Assembly: GCA_007135635.1 (NCBI GenBank)
Contig: SLIO01000300.1
Span: 1-14,052, forward strand
Direction of reading: 5' to 3'
DNA from: Methylomicrobium sp.
GTDB taxonomy: Bacteria; Pseudomonadota; Gammaproteobacteria; Methylococcales; Methylomonadaceae
Length of the DNA: 14,052 bases
The notes under the pieces were generated by a model that saw only the letters and a list, made by a program, of their open reading frames with translations, was not told the origin of the DNA and ran no database searches. The position numbers were made by a program, and so were the translations under genes. Below are positions 1-11,520 of the stretch, piece by piece; position 1 is the first letter of the stretch; each line of letters starts with the position of its first letter.

Positions 1-23
1 ATGCCAACTTTTATCCGGGTTCA

Positions 24-64
24 AACAAAAAAAGCCCGACAACGTTTTATCGTTATCGGGCTTT
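24..64 (-). terminator. Intrinsic terminator of the atp operon
   Basis: Read on the minus strand, a GC-rich hairpin lies about 20 bases after the atpC stop and is followed by a run of seven T. The arms are at 55-64 and 31-40, with inner continuation towards a short A/T-rich loop. One stem pair is U-G on the minus-strand transcript but would be a C-A mismatch on the plus strand, so the structure is better formed in the atp direction. It should end the operon transcript. Confidence 0.9.
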
Positions 65-85
65 TATATGGCTTAAGCCAAGGCG

Positions 86-508
86 TTATCCGCCGCGCTT
101 TCTGAGTCTATCCAAGGTTCTCAATTGCATAACCGCTTCCATCAACTGCGCCTGAGCGGTCGCATAATCGATCTTGCTGGTTTTATCGGACAATGCTTCT
201 TCGGCTCGGGATTTGGCCTCCAGCGCTGCTGCTTCGTCGATGTCTTTCGCTCGAATCGCGCTATCGGCCAATATCGTCACCAAATGCGGCTGGACTTCCA
301 AAATGCCACCAGAAACAAAGAATGGATAGCTTTCGCTGTCGCTGACCTTGACCCTGACTTCACCGGGTTTGAGTTTGGTAATCATCGGCGCATGACGCGG
401 CGAGATACCGACTTCGCCTAATTCGGCGGGCGCAAAAACCATTTCGGCCAAGCCGGAATAAATTTCTTGCTCCGCGCTGACGATGTCTACATGTACGGTC
501 ATTGTCAT
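86..508 (-). CDS. atpC: F1Fo ATP synthase subunit epsilon
   Basis: The 140-residue product is the epsilon subunit of the F1 central stalk, which couples rotation to catalysis and can inhibit ATP hydrolysis. It shows the N-terminal beta-sandwich signature ([16 protein letters not shown], near residues 4-19, then [20 protein letters not shown], and GGILEVQP with the following [10 protein letters not shown]) and a C-terminal helical hairpin ending in [11 protein letters not shown]. Length is normal for the family. It is the last gene of the atp operon, 21 bp after atpD and followed by the terminator. Two ATGs lie six bases apart (ending at 508 and 502). The GAGAG ahead of them is spaced better for the second, but the longer form (MTMT) aligns with other gammaproteobacterial proteins that start MAMT. 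Confidence 0.97.
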   Translation of the reverse strand: MTMTVHVDIVSAEQEIYSGLAEMVFAPAELGEVGISPRHAPMITKLKPGEVRVKVSDSESYPFFVSGGILEVQPHLVTILADSAIRAKDIDEAAALEAKSRAEEALSDKTSKIDYATAQAQLMEAVMQLRTLDRLRKRGG

Positions 509-529
509 CTCTCGGTTCCCATCGTCCGG

Positions 530-1957
<1,428 letters not shown>

Positions 1958-2824
1958 TTACACAGCAGCGGCGCCGGCAACGATTTCGGAAATTTCCTGC
2001 GTAATCGCGGCTTGTCGGGCTTTGTTGTAAATCAGTTGCAGTTCGCCGATAAGCTTGCCTGCATTATCCGATGCGCTTTTCATCGCAACCATCCGAGCCG
2101 CTTGTTCGCAAGCATTGTTCTCGACCAGTCCCTGATACACAATCGATTCGATATAGCGAGTCAGCAGATTATCCAGAACTTCCTTGGCATCAGGCTCATA
2201 GATATAGTCCCAATGGCCTTTCAACTCCTCTTCGAGTTCGTCGGCAATGACCGGCAGCAGTTTTTCGACGTTCGGTCGCTGGGTCATTGTGTTAACAAAC
2301 TCATTGCTAATCACATACAACTCATCGACTCGACCTTCCTCAAAAGCATCGAGCATGATTCTGATAATACCAATAATATCGTTCAAATGCGGTGCATCGC
2401 CCAACTTACCGACTTGCCCAACCATATTGACTTTTTGTAAGTTACCGAAAAAACCGGCCGCCTTCGTTCCGATTGTGCAAATATCGACATCAATGCCGTC
2501 TTTTTCCCATTGGCGGAATTGCACTAGAGTTTTACGGAATAGATTAGAATTCAAACCGCCACACAAACCGCGATCCGAACTGACGACGATCACACCAACA
2601 CGTTTGACTTCACGCGGAATCAAATAAGGATGTTTATACTCGGCATTGGCATGAGCCAGATGCCTGATAATCTGGCCCATTTTTTTCGAGTAAGGCCGCG
2701 TTGCCTGCATTCTGTTTTGCGTTTTACGCATTTTACTTGCAGCGACCATTTCCATCGCCCGAGTGATCTTTTGAGTATTTTTGATACTCCCGATCTTGGT
2801 GCGTATTTCTTTACCGACAGCCAT
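1958..2824 (-). CDS. atpG: F1Fo ATP synthase subunit gamma (rotor shaft)
   Basis: The 288-residue gamma subunit forms the rotating shaft inside the alpha3beta3 ring. Its N-terminal helix ([20 protein letters not shown], then [14 protein letters not shown]) and C-terminal helix ([20 protein letters not shown], then [20 protein letters not shown]) are the two strands of the shaft's coiled coil and are the most conserved parts of the family. The central Rossmann-like domain contains [11 protein letters not shown] at 82-92. Length is typical. An AGGG lies about nine bases before the ATG. The gene starts 12 bp after atpA, as expected within this operon. Confidence 0.98.
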   Translation of the reverse strand: MAVGKEIRTKIGSIKNTQKITRAMEMVAASKMRKTQNRMQATRPYSKKMGQIIRHLAHANAEYKHPYLIPREVKRVGVIVVSSDRGLCGGLNSNLFRKTLVQFRQWEKDGIDVDICTIGTKAAGFFGNLQKVNMVGQVGKLGDAPHLNDIIGIIRIMLDAFEEGRVDELYVISNEFVNTMTQRPNVEKLLPVIADELEEELKGHWDYIYEPDAKEVLDNLLTRYIESIVYQGLVENNACEQAARMVAMKSASDNAGKLIGELQLIYNKARQAAITQEISEIVAGAAAV

Positions 2825-2836
2825 TTGACGACCCTT

Positions 2837-4378
<1,542 letters not shown>

Positions 4379-4394
4379 GTTCTTTTTCTCTCAC

Positions 4395-4928
4395 TCACTG
4401 TAGAGCTTTCTGCATGTGAAGAAGCTGGCCTTTGACGGTTCCGTCGATCACCTTGTCTCCGGCACGGATTAGTACGCCACCGATCAGCGACCGGTCGTTC
4501 CAGATATCCAAACGAACTTGCTTATTCAGCCAACGCTCCAATCTGGACACTAAGTTGCCTTGCTCGTCTTCCGTCAAAGGGTAAGCGGATATGACCTGAA
4601 CTTCGGAGTATCCTTCATCGTCCGCTCTAAATTGCTCGTAAATCTTCGCAATTTGCGCGGCCAATTTCAGCCGATTATTATGGATGAGCAGTTTTAGAAA
4701 GTTTTTACCTTCCTGATCGAGATGTTCACCGCAGATATCCAGCATCAAATTTAAAAAACTTTCTTTAGCGATTTTCGGACTATCCGCTGCCAGCGCAATA
4801 TTAGAGTCGCTCAAAACTGCGGACAAAAAAGCCAAGTTATCGGACCATTGTGCTGTCGCGCCGATTTCCTTCGCTCGTTTGAAAGCCGCCTCCGCATAAG
4901 GCCGCGCCAATGTTGCCAGTTCGCTCAT
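4395..4928 (-). CDS. atpH: F1Fo ATP synthase subunit delta
   Basis: The 177-residue delta subunit (OSCP family) sits on top of F1 and ties the alpha3beta3 head to the peripheral b stalk. The N-terminus ELATLARPYAEAAFKRAKE is the classic start of the family, forming the first helices of the domain that binds alpha. The C-terminal part contains VQVISAYPLTEDEQ and the family motif VRLDIWNDRSLIGGVLIRAG, then DKVIDGTVKGQL. Length is normal. It begins five bases after atpF, and its likely Shine-Dalgarno (AGGT) overlaps the atpF stop region, suggesting translational coupling between the two stalk proteins. Confidence 0.97.
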   Translation of the reverse strand: MSELATLARPYAEAAFKRAKEIGATAQWSDNLAFLSAVLSDSNIALAADSPKIAKESFLNLMLDICGEHLDQEGKNFLKLLIHNNRLKLAAQIAKIYEQFRADDEGYSEVQVISAYPLTEDEQGNLVSRLERWLNKQVRLDIWNDRSLIGGVLIRAGDKVIDGTVKGQLLHMQKALQ

Positions 4929-4933
4929 GGTGC

Positions 4934-5407
4934 TTAACCTATTTGATTGGAAACTTTATTCAAGATTTCTTGGTGTTTGGCTTGATCGATTTCCGCGCTT
5001 AAAATTTGTTCTGCAGCGTTCAATGCCAAGGATGAGACTTCTTTGCGCAAACTCTCTTTGACTTGCTGCAATTCTTGATCGATCTGCGCTTGAGCTGCGA
5101 CAAGTAAGCGTTCGCCTTCTTTCTTAGCGGCGTCCTTCGACTCCTCGACAATCTCATTGGCCCGCTTTTGCGCCAGATTGACGATATCCGCAGACTTCTC
5201 TTTGGCTTCCTTGAGGACATTAATGGCCCTTTTCTCAGCCAGATCCATTTCTTCCTGGCCTTTTTCGGCTGCCGCCAATCCATCGGCTATTTTCTTCTTC
5301 CGCTCTTCCAAGGATTGATACAGTGGGGGCCAAACGAACTTCATGGTAAACCATACCAGAAGCGCGAATGTAATCATTTGACCAATCAGAGTAGCATTGA
5401 TACTCAC
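4934..5407 (-). CDS. atpF: F1Fo ATP synthase subunit b (peripheral stalk)
   Basis: The 157-residue b subunit is a membrane-anchored stator. One N-terminal transmembrane segment (about residues 5-26, [19 protein letters not shown]) is followed by FVWPPL and then a long, highly charged coiled-coil helix running to the C-terminus ([20 protein letters not shown] onwards). This is the normal architecture and length for the family. The start codon is GTG (5405-5407), supported by GAGGAA seven bases upstream; no in-frame ATG is better placed. It lies between atpE (42 bp gap) and atpH (5 bp gap). Confidence 0.97.
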   Translation of the reverse strand: MSINATLIGQMITFALLVWFTMKFVWPPLYQSLEERKKKIADGLAAAEKGQEEMDLAEKRAINVLKEAKEKSADIVNLAQKRANEIVEESKDAAKKEGERLLVAAQAQIDQELQQVKESLRKEVSSLALNAAEQILSAEIDQAKHQEILNKVSNQIG

Positions 5408-5449
5408 GATGCGTTCCTCTTGTTGCTGTTAGTTAAAAAACCGGATCTA

Positions 5450-6583
<1,134 letters not shown>

Positions 6584-6991
6584 TTAGCGCATAATCAGCG
6601 CAAACCAAAATACAGACAATGCCGCTATATACCCCAATAGCAGCGTTAAAATATTGATGTTCGGAATTTGAAAAATCAAAAAAAACAGCACTGCTGTCAA
6701 AATGAGCTTTCCCGATTCGCCGGCATAAAACGAATTCACGATCTTTTTGGCGCCTTGTCCGCTCACCCGTATAATACGCAAGACAAAGTATAGATTCGGA
6801 ATAAATGCGGCCACTCCGCCTAGAAACGGCGACTTAGCACTCTGCAGCCCCGAAATCACTGCAAATCCGGAAGATATCGCGATGATGATGAACGCTTGTA
6901 GAATCAAGATTTTTCCGACCGTAGAAATCTTTTCGTCCGTCACACCCGCTCCAGATACAACAACTTGGGGATTATAGCGATGAGGCTTCAT
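6584..6991 (-). CDS. atpI: ATP synthase assembly factor AtpI
   Basis: This 135-residue membrane protein is the small first gene of the atp operon, thought in other bacteria to help c-ring assembly. I see four hydrophobic segments at roughly 27-47, 55-73, 95-108 and 112-133, and the family-like stretch FYAGESGKLILTAVLFFLIF near 89-108. Position, length and topology agree with AtpI; the sequence itself is poorly conserved in this family, so the call rests partly on context. The ATG has no convincing Shine-Dalgarno (CCTTGATTAA precedes it), consistent with weak expression relative to the structural subunits. Confidence 0.9.
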   Translation of the reverse strand: MKPHRYNPQVVVSGAGVTDEKISTVGKILILQAFIIIAISSGFAVISGLQSAKSPFLGGVAAFIPNLYFVLRIIRVSGQGAKKIVNSFYAGESGKLILTAVLFFLIFQIPNINILTLLLGYIAALSVFWFALIMR

Positions 6992-7044
6992 TTAATCAAG
7001 GACGAAAAAGGAACAAAGCATTTCCTTCTTTGCAACGATTCATC

Positions 7045-7077
7045 TAAATCAGTCTATCCAACCGGCATGCTGATTTA
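7045..7077. repeat. 8-bp inverted repeat upstream of atpI
   Basis: TAAATCAG (7045-7052) and CTGATTTA (7070-7077) are perfect inverted copies separated by 17 bases. The right arm overlaps the candidate -10 element of the atp promoter. It could be an operator or a leader hairpin. The only evidence is the symmetry and its position. Confidence 0.4.
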
Positions 7078-7102
7078 ACATGCGTTCACCACACCCGCTC
7101 AA
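7073..7102 (-). promoter_or_regulatory. Candidate promoter of the atp operon
   Basis: On the minus strand TTGAGC (7097-7102) and TTAAAT (7073-7078) are separated by 18 bases, each matching four of six sigma-70 consensus positions. The spacing to the atpI start at 6991 is plausible for an operon leader. The match is modest and other A/T-rich hexamers exist nearby, so this is only a candidate. Confidence 0.25.
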
Positions 7103-7227
7103 AACGATCGGCGCTTCCATATGAAACCCCAGTCATCCATGTCTATTATTACTGTGAAAGTTCGTAGATATAGCCCCTTTATCTAATTTTTCGATATACG
7201 GCGCTCGACAGAGCAAATGCCGGTTCC

Positions 7228-7334
7228 GGAGAGGGTGCGGTTGCTCGACCGACAGGCGTCGGCGGCAGGGAGCCGCCGTCGAGCCTACACGGATGTATTT
7301 ACGGCGTCCTGTCGGGCGAGTGACCGCACTCTCC
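7228..7334. repeat. Nested palindromic element (MITE-like)
   Basis: Three nested inverted pairs share one centre. The outer arms are 7228-7247 and 7317-7334 (GGAGAG..GTGCGG against CCGCACTCTCC, imperfect), the middle arms are CCGACAGG (7249-7256) and CCTGTCGG (7308-7315), and an inner GGCGGC/GCCGCC hairpin (7261-7277) sits in the left half. The stretch is clearly GC-richer than the flanking A/T-rich DNA. This looks like a non-coding, mobile or dispersed palindromic repeat of about 110 bp. No transposase or clear target-site duplication is visible. Confidence 0.65.
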
Positions 7335-7388
7335 GCCATGCACACAGCGCACTTTCATTTGCCGGGGCGATGGCCAGGCCTTCATGAA

Positions 7389-7550
7389 CGTTACGGTGGA
7401 ATTCCTTTTGAGTTAAAGGTTCGTCAGCCCAATAGCGAGACTGTTTCGGCAATGCAAGAGCTTGTTGACGGTCGCGGTCATAAAGTCGATTCGGTCGATG
7501 CCATGTTTGCCGACTTGACAGAAGGCAAAGTGAAAAATGTACAGTCTTGA
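7389..7550 (+). pseudogene. RelB/DinJ-type antitoxin, C-terminal remnant
   Basis: The reading frame ending at 7550 encodes RYGGIPFELKVRQPNSET, then VSAMQELVDGRG and VDSVDAMFADL. This is the typical second half of RelB/DinJ antitoxins, the part that wraps the toxin. The expected N-terminal ribbon-helix-helix DNA-binding half is missing. Instead the open frame continues upstream into the palindromic element, whose right side supplies an in-frame ATG at 7293, so a chimeric 85-residue product is theoretically possible but has no visible ribosome binding site. Its 3' end overlaps the toxin start by 14 bases, the usual antitoxin-toxin arrangement. I infer a truncated, non-autoregulating relic. Confidence 0.7.
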
Positions 7551-7806
7551 ATATTCGACACAATTCAAAAAAGATTTCAAGAAGATCACAAAGATGGCTA
7601 TTCCCGACATCATTGCAGTTTGAAATATCATTTCTAGGGTTCAACGTGGGGAAGTTCTTGATTCCAGGCATGTAGATCATCTACTGACTGGAAACTGGCT
7701 TGGTTTTAGAGATTGCCATATCAAGCCCGATTTAATCCTCATCTATTGAATCTTTGAGGGTCAACTCCTGCTCGCTCGAATTGGCTCGCATAGCGATTTG
7801 TTTTAG
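7537..7806 (+). pseudogene. YafQ-type mRNA-interferase toxin, interrupted by two TGA codons
   Basis: From the ATG at 7537 one frame reads MYSLEYSTQFKKDFKKITKM to Val28, then TGA (7621-7623), then NIISRVQRGEVLDSRHVDHL and TGNWLGFRDCHIKPDLILIY, then TGA (7747-7749), then IFEGQLLLARIGSHSDLF and TAG. Apart from the two stops it is a full-length (89-codon) YafQ/RelE-superfamily toxin. Compared from memory with E. coli YafQ, the active-site residues His50, His63, Asp67, His87 and Phe91 correspond to His48, His61, Asp65, His85 and Phe89 here; Trp68 is Leu. There is no frameshift. Both stops could come from one C-to-T change in CGA (Arg), especially the second (LIYR is common). The 28-residue product should be inactive. 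Confidence 0.85.
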
Positions 7807-8242
7807 TCGCATCCGTAACGTTCAGTCCTCATGTCCTTTTAACATTCAAACGTTTGTTTGGGTTGGGGTTACAAAAGCCGGCCTGCCAAAGGAATGCTTC
7901 AAGATGGCGAAGAAACCCCTAAGCCAAGCATTACGGTTGAATCTATTGAAATCGCTGCATAAACAGACCTTCGGGAATTTACGGAAAAACGGCAATAATT
8001 TTGGCATAAAAAATACCTACATTTTTGTCCGATTGGTCTTACAAGTCTGAGATTTGCTTCTCCGCCAGATGGCTTTAAGGGGTCGTAAATTTTACTCATT
8101 CCCACGCTCCAGCGTTACAATGCGTACCGGGCTGTAACGCACGTATGGATTCCCACGAAAAACCGTAGGAACCCGTCTAATTTCCAAGCCTATTCCAAGC
8201 AGTTATCCTCGTTAAGCCGATCGTCTCATTACTTTTACCAAT
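7807..8242. other. Non-coding stretch between toxin relic and rep
   Basis: No convincing gene is present in these 436 bases. Short open frames on both strands lack recognisable domains and ribosome binding sites. The stretch holds one possible antitoxin-like fragment (7894-7962, see findings) and a small palindromic repeat (8098-8157). The rep promoter must lie in its right part, but I could not identify clear -35/-10 boxes. Confidence 0.6.
8098..8157. repeat. Small palindrome flanked by ATTCCCACG direct repeats
   Basis: GCGTTACA (8112-8119) and TGTAACGC (8133-8140) form a perfect 8-bp inverted pair around ATGCGTACCGGGC. ATTCCCACG occurs directly repeated on either side (8098-8106 and 8149-8157). 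The loop shares ATGCGTACC with the repeat near 11713-11721. This resembles a short dispersed intergenic repeat; the flanking copies may be part of the repeat or a target duplication. Confidence 0.55.
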
Positions 8243-10246
8243 ATGGCCGAACTCAATCCCCAACAACTTGCGGCGGTGCGTACCGTTGACGTTCCCTTGC
8301 TCGTGCTGGCCGGTGCCGGTAGCGGCAAGACGCGCGTGATTACCGAAAAGATCGCTTATTTGGTCAAACAAGGCACGCCGGGTCGGCATATCGCCGCCGT
8401 GACCTTCACGAACAAGGCCGCGCGCGAGATGAAAACTCGGGTGTCGAAATTGCTGAGCGACAAGGAGATTCGTGGTTTGACCGTGTCGACGTTTCATTCG
8501 CTCGGCCTCGATATTCTTCGCAAGGAACACAAAACACTGGGTTACAAGGCCGCGCTGACGCTGTTTGATGAACAGGATAAGCAAACGCTACTCAAAAACC
8601 TGGTCATGCACAACGGCAAGGAATGCGATATCGATAAGGCCGATCATTACGCTTGGCAAATCGGCCAATGGAAAAACGCCTTCGTGACGCCGGAACAGGC
8701 CTTGTCTTATGCCTCGCAAGAACAAGCGCCGGCTGCACATCTGTATAACGATTACACACGCAGTTTGAAAGCCTACAATGCGGTCGATTTCGACGATTTG
8801 ATTCTGATGCCGGTGTTATTGTTTCAACAGCACCCGGAGACTCTCGAAAAATGGCAAAACAAGATTCGTTATCTGTTGGTCGACGAATATCAGGATACTA
8901 ACATCACGCAATATCAATTGGTGAAACTGCTGGCCGGCAACCTCGGTCGATTTACCGTGGTCGGCGACGATGATCAATCGATTTACGCCTGGCGTGGCGC
9001 GCAACCGGAAAATCTGGCGCAATTGCAAAAAGACTTCACGCGCCTGAAAGTCATTAAGCTCGAACAAAATTACCGCTCGGCTGGACGGATTTTGAAAGTT
9101 GCGAACCAATTGATCGCGAACAATCCTCATACTTTTGAAAAACGCTTGTGGAGTGATTTGGGCTTCGGCGATCCGCTGCGCGTGTTGAGTCATAAGGACG
9201 AAACCATCGAAGCGAAACAGGTTGTCTCGGAAATCATTCATCACAAGTTTAAAACCGGTAGCAGTTACAAGGACTACGCGATTTTATACCGAGGCAACCA
9301 TCAGTCGCGTCTATTTGAACGGGCGCTACGCGAAAACAACGTGCCGTATTTCATCAGCGGCAGCACGTCGTTTTTCGCCTACGCCGAAATCAAAGACATG
9401 CTCAGTTATCTACGCTTGTTCGTGAATCCGGACGACGATGCCGCGTTTTTGCGTATCATCAACACGCCGCGCCGCGAAATTGGTCCGAATACGCTCGAAA
9501 AACTCGGTGCTTATGCCAATGAGCGCCACGTTAGCCTGTTTCGGGCCAGTACCGAAATGGGCCTGATGCAGAAGCTGTCCGACAAGGCGCGTCAGCGCCT
9601 CAATAAATTCACCGATTGGGTGACCGATACTGCGGATCGCATCGAACGCGGCGATACTTTTTCCGTGATTGAGCAGATGATAGCTCAAGTCGGCTACGAA
9701 GCGTGGCTGCGCGAAAACGCGAAGACGCCGCAATCGGCCGAACGTAAAATGCAGAATGTTTACGAGTTGATCGACTGGTTGAAACGCATCGCCGATAAAG
9801 AGCAGGGCACTGAGAGACCGCTGTCTGAAATCGTCTCGAAGATCATGTTGATGGATATACTCGAGCGCAACCAGGAAGAAGAAGCCGGTGACCAGGTCAG
9901 CCTAATGACACTGCACGCGGCCAAGGGCCTCGAATTTCCGCACGTGTTTTTAATCGGCATGGAAGAGAACTTGCTGCCGCATCAAAACAGCATCGAAACC
10001 GATAATATCGAGGAGGAACGTCGCCTCGCTTATGTCGGCATCACACGCGCGCAGCGTTCGTTAACTTTTAGCTATTGCACGCACCGAAAGCGCTACGGCG
10101 AAATTTCCGAATGCGAACCGAGCCGCTTTTTGTCGGAATTGCCGCCCGACGATTTAGAATGGACCAACAAAAAACAACTTGATCCAGCCGTAGTCAAAGA
10201 ACGAGGCAAGGCCAGCCTGGCCCATTTGAAAACAATGCTATCGTAA
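8243..10246 (+). CDS. rep: ATP-dependent DNA helicase Rep (superfamily 1A)
   Basis: The 667-residue product is a 3'-5' SF1A helicase that unwinds DNA ahead of the replication fork and removes bound proteins. All family motifs are present: Walker A AGAGSGKT 23-30, Ia TFTNKAAREMK 54-64, II LLVDEYQDTN 211-220, III GDDDQSIYAWRGA 241-253, IV LEQNYRS 273-279, V TLHAAKGLEF 556-565, VI EERRLAYVGITRAQ 591-604. Length and N-terminus (LNPQQLAAV..VLAGAGSGKTRVIT) fit Rep (E. coli 673 residues) better than the longer UvrD or PcrA. No strong Shine-Dalgarno precedes the ATG, but translation from it gives the proper N-terminus. It is followed 38 bp later by tRNA-Arg. Confidence 0.95.
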   Translation: MAELNPQQLAAVRTVDVPLLVLAGAGSGKTRVITEKIAYLVKQGTPGRHIAAVTFTNKAAREMKTRVSKLLSDKEIRGLTVSTFHSLGLDILRKEHKTLGYKAALTLFDEQDKQTLLKNLVMHNGKECDIDKADHYAWQIGQWKNAFVTPEQALSYASQEQAPAAHLYNDYTRSLKAYNAVDFDDLILMPVLLFQQHPETLEKWQNKIRYLLVDEYQDTNITQYQLVKLLAGNLGRFTVVGDDDQSIYAWRGAQPENLAQLQKDFTRLKVIKLEQNYRSAGRILKVANQLIANNPHTFEKRLWSDLGFGDPLRVLSHKDETIEAKQVVSEIIHHKFKTGSSYKDYAILYRGNHQSRLFERALRENNVPYFISGSTSFFAYAEIKDMLSYLRLFVNPDDDAAFLRIINTPRREIGPNTLEKLGAYANERHVSLFRASTEMGLMQKLSDKARQRLNKFTDWVTDTADRIERGDTFSVIEQMIAQVGYEAWLRENAKTPQSAERKMQNVYELIDWLKRIADKEQGTERPLSEIVSKIMLMDILERNQEEEAGDQVSLMTLHAAKGLEFPHVFLIGMEENLLPHQNSIETDNIEEERRLAYVGITRAQRSLTFSYCTHRKRYGEISECEPSRFLSELPPDDLEWTNKKQLDPAVVKERGKASLAHLKTMLS

Positions 10247-10284
10247 TTATCTTGCCGATCGGTTAGAATACGCATCCCAAACAC

Positions 10285-10361
10285 GCGCCCGTAGCTCAGC
10301 TGGATAGAGCGCGGCCCTCCGGAGGCCGAGGTCAGAGGTTCGAATCCTCTCGGGCGCGCCA
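10285..10361 (+). tRNA. tRNA-Arg (anticodon CCG)
   Basis: A 77-base cloverleaf is complete. The acceptor arms are GCGCCCG (10285-10291) and CGGGCGC (10351-10357), the D stem is GCTC/GAGC, the anticodon stem is CGGCC/GGCCG with loop CTCCGGA giving anticodon CCG (10319-10321), the T arm is AGAGG-TTCGAAT-CCTCT, and the CCA end is encoded (10359-10361). It reads CGG arginine codons. A TAGAAT (10264-10269) sits at a suitable -10 distance, though no good -35 is visible, so it may have its own promoter or be read through from rep. Confidence 0.97.
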
Positions 10362-10379
10362 TTTTGACCTCTACCCCCC

Positions 10380-10393
10380 AAAACGGCCGTTTT
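10380..10393. terminator. Palindrome after tRNA-Arg, possible terminator
   Basis: AAAACGGCCGTTTT is a perfect 14-base palindrome 18 bases after the tRNA and is followed by another T. It could fold as a short hairpin ending in U residues and stop transcription from the rep/tRNA side, and by symmetry from the converging gene. The stem is short, so this is weak. Confidence 0.3.
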
Positions 10394-10543
10394 TGCTCCG
10401 TGCCCTATCTGTGCCATGGCCTTTAAAATCGATTGAGATCAATTGAAGACTTCGACCTTTACCCCCGATTGCGCATTTCGCCCATTTCAAAATAAATCAG
10501 CACGGTTTTGAATTAAAGGCTTCTCCGCTGAAATCTAAGGCCA

Positions 10544-11452
10544 TCATTTATTGATCTTGCTTTTGATAAACGAAATGAGCGGCTTTACGCCGTTTTCGAC
10601 AAAAAAACAGGCGGTTTGTTTAGCAGCATGAAAAATTACGGCGCCCATCGACGTTTGTTCATCGAGCGAAAGTTTCTTGGCCGACGCTTTTCTGATGTTG
10701 TGATAATGAACGGCTAAGCCATCGACGAAGACGTAGCGATACGCCCACATCTCGGCGAGCGACGTAAACCACATGAAGGCGAACGATATGGCCATGCCCA
10801 TGCCGGCGACAATAACGAGCCAGGCAAACATTGGGTGTAGCTTAGTGAGCCACCACGACATGATGTCCGCTATCAAGAATGCGTAAGGCATGCCGATTGC
10901 GGTACTTTTTATCATGACCGACGCGGTTTCGGAAAAGCTAAAAATGAGACCGACGAACATGAATATAAAAGCAATGCCGAATAAGTGGATATGAGATATG
11001 CGAATCAACGAGGCGAAGGTGGCCCCTTCGTCTTGTTCGGTCACGGCTTTCAGTTGAGAAAAGTCGTTGTAATTGGGGATTCCCGACGCATCGGCGTTAT
11101 GACACATTACGCATTTGGTTTCGATGATTTTTTTGGCGCCGCTGGATTCATATTCCGATTGTTCCGCACCATCCCGAGTCCACTGAATGAGCGTGAAGCG
11201 TTCTTGCTCGGTCGCATAAGGCTTCATCGAGCCATTGAGCTTGGTTTCCAGCAGGGTGCCCGATCGGTTGCCGTAATAACTGTAGACGATATCGTCGATC
11301 GACAGCCCGAACTTGCCGTCGGCCATGCCGTGCGTGAACAGAATTTGTATTAGTGCAAATAGATAACCGACAGCAACAGTGGCTAAATAGCCCGTGAACA
11401 AAACTTTGACCGGTAGATCGAGTTCTTTGAGATGTGATTTAAAAGGGTGCAT
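10544..11452 (-). CDS. Membrane-anchored monohaem c-type cytochrome-like protein, function unknown
   Basis: The 302-residue product has hydrophobic helices at about 16-40, 154-173, 184-203 and 207-230. A roughly 110-residue loop between helices 1 and 2 carries one haem c site, CVMCH at 114-118. With the lysine-rich N-terminus inside, that loop is periplasmic, as haem c attachment requires. Helix 2 starts with HIHLFG (His154, His156) and another His (206) lies before helix 4; these could bind a second haem or metal (inference). A charged tail of about 70 residues should be cytoplasmic. I recall similar proteins in methanotrophs and ammonia oxidisers, sometimes mislabelled elongation factor 1-alpha, but know no proven function. 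A redox role is likely from the haem site alone. The gene stands alone, with GGA about 10 bases before the ATG as a weak Shine-Dalgarno. Confidence 0.85.
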   Translation of the reverse strand: MHPFKSHLKELDLPVKVLFTGYLATVAVGYLFALIQILFTHGMADGKFGLSIDDIVYSYYGNRSGTLLETKLNGSMKPYATEQERFTLIQWTRDGAEQSEYESSGAKKIIETKCVMCHNADASGIPNYNDFSQLKAVTEQDEGATFASLIRISHIHLFGIAFIFMFVGLIFSFSETASVMIKSTAIGMPYAFLIADIMSWWLTKLHPMFAWLVIVAGMGMAISFAFMWFTSLAEMWAYRYVFVDGLAVHYHNIRKASAKKLSLDEQTSMGAVIFHAAKQTACFFVENGVKPLISFIKSKINK

Positions 11453-11520
11453 AGTGTTTTTCCATGGAAAATAAAAAATCGAATTCTTTACCCAGTTTTA
11501 ACATTTGGTGAACATAGCAT

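Noticed and set aside
7285..7680. Minus-strand open frames across the palindromic element and toxin relic
   Set aside because: They are antisense to recognisable antitoxin and toxin sequence and to the palindrome, with no domains or ribosome binding sites.
7621..7749. TGA codons in the toxin as selenocysteine or tryptophan recoding
   Set aside because: Standard code is used by all neighbours (TGA ends real genes such as memo). Neither position is a catalytic Cys or Trp in the family, and I see no clear selenocysteine-type hairpin after either stop.
10093..10362. Minus-strand open frame beginning MARPRGFEPLTSASGG
   Set aside because: It is the antisense of tRNA-Arg and the end of rep. This peptide is a well-known false protein seen wherever such tRNAs are translated backwards.
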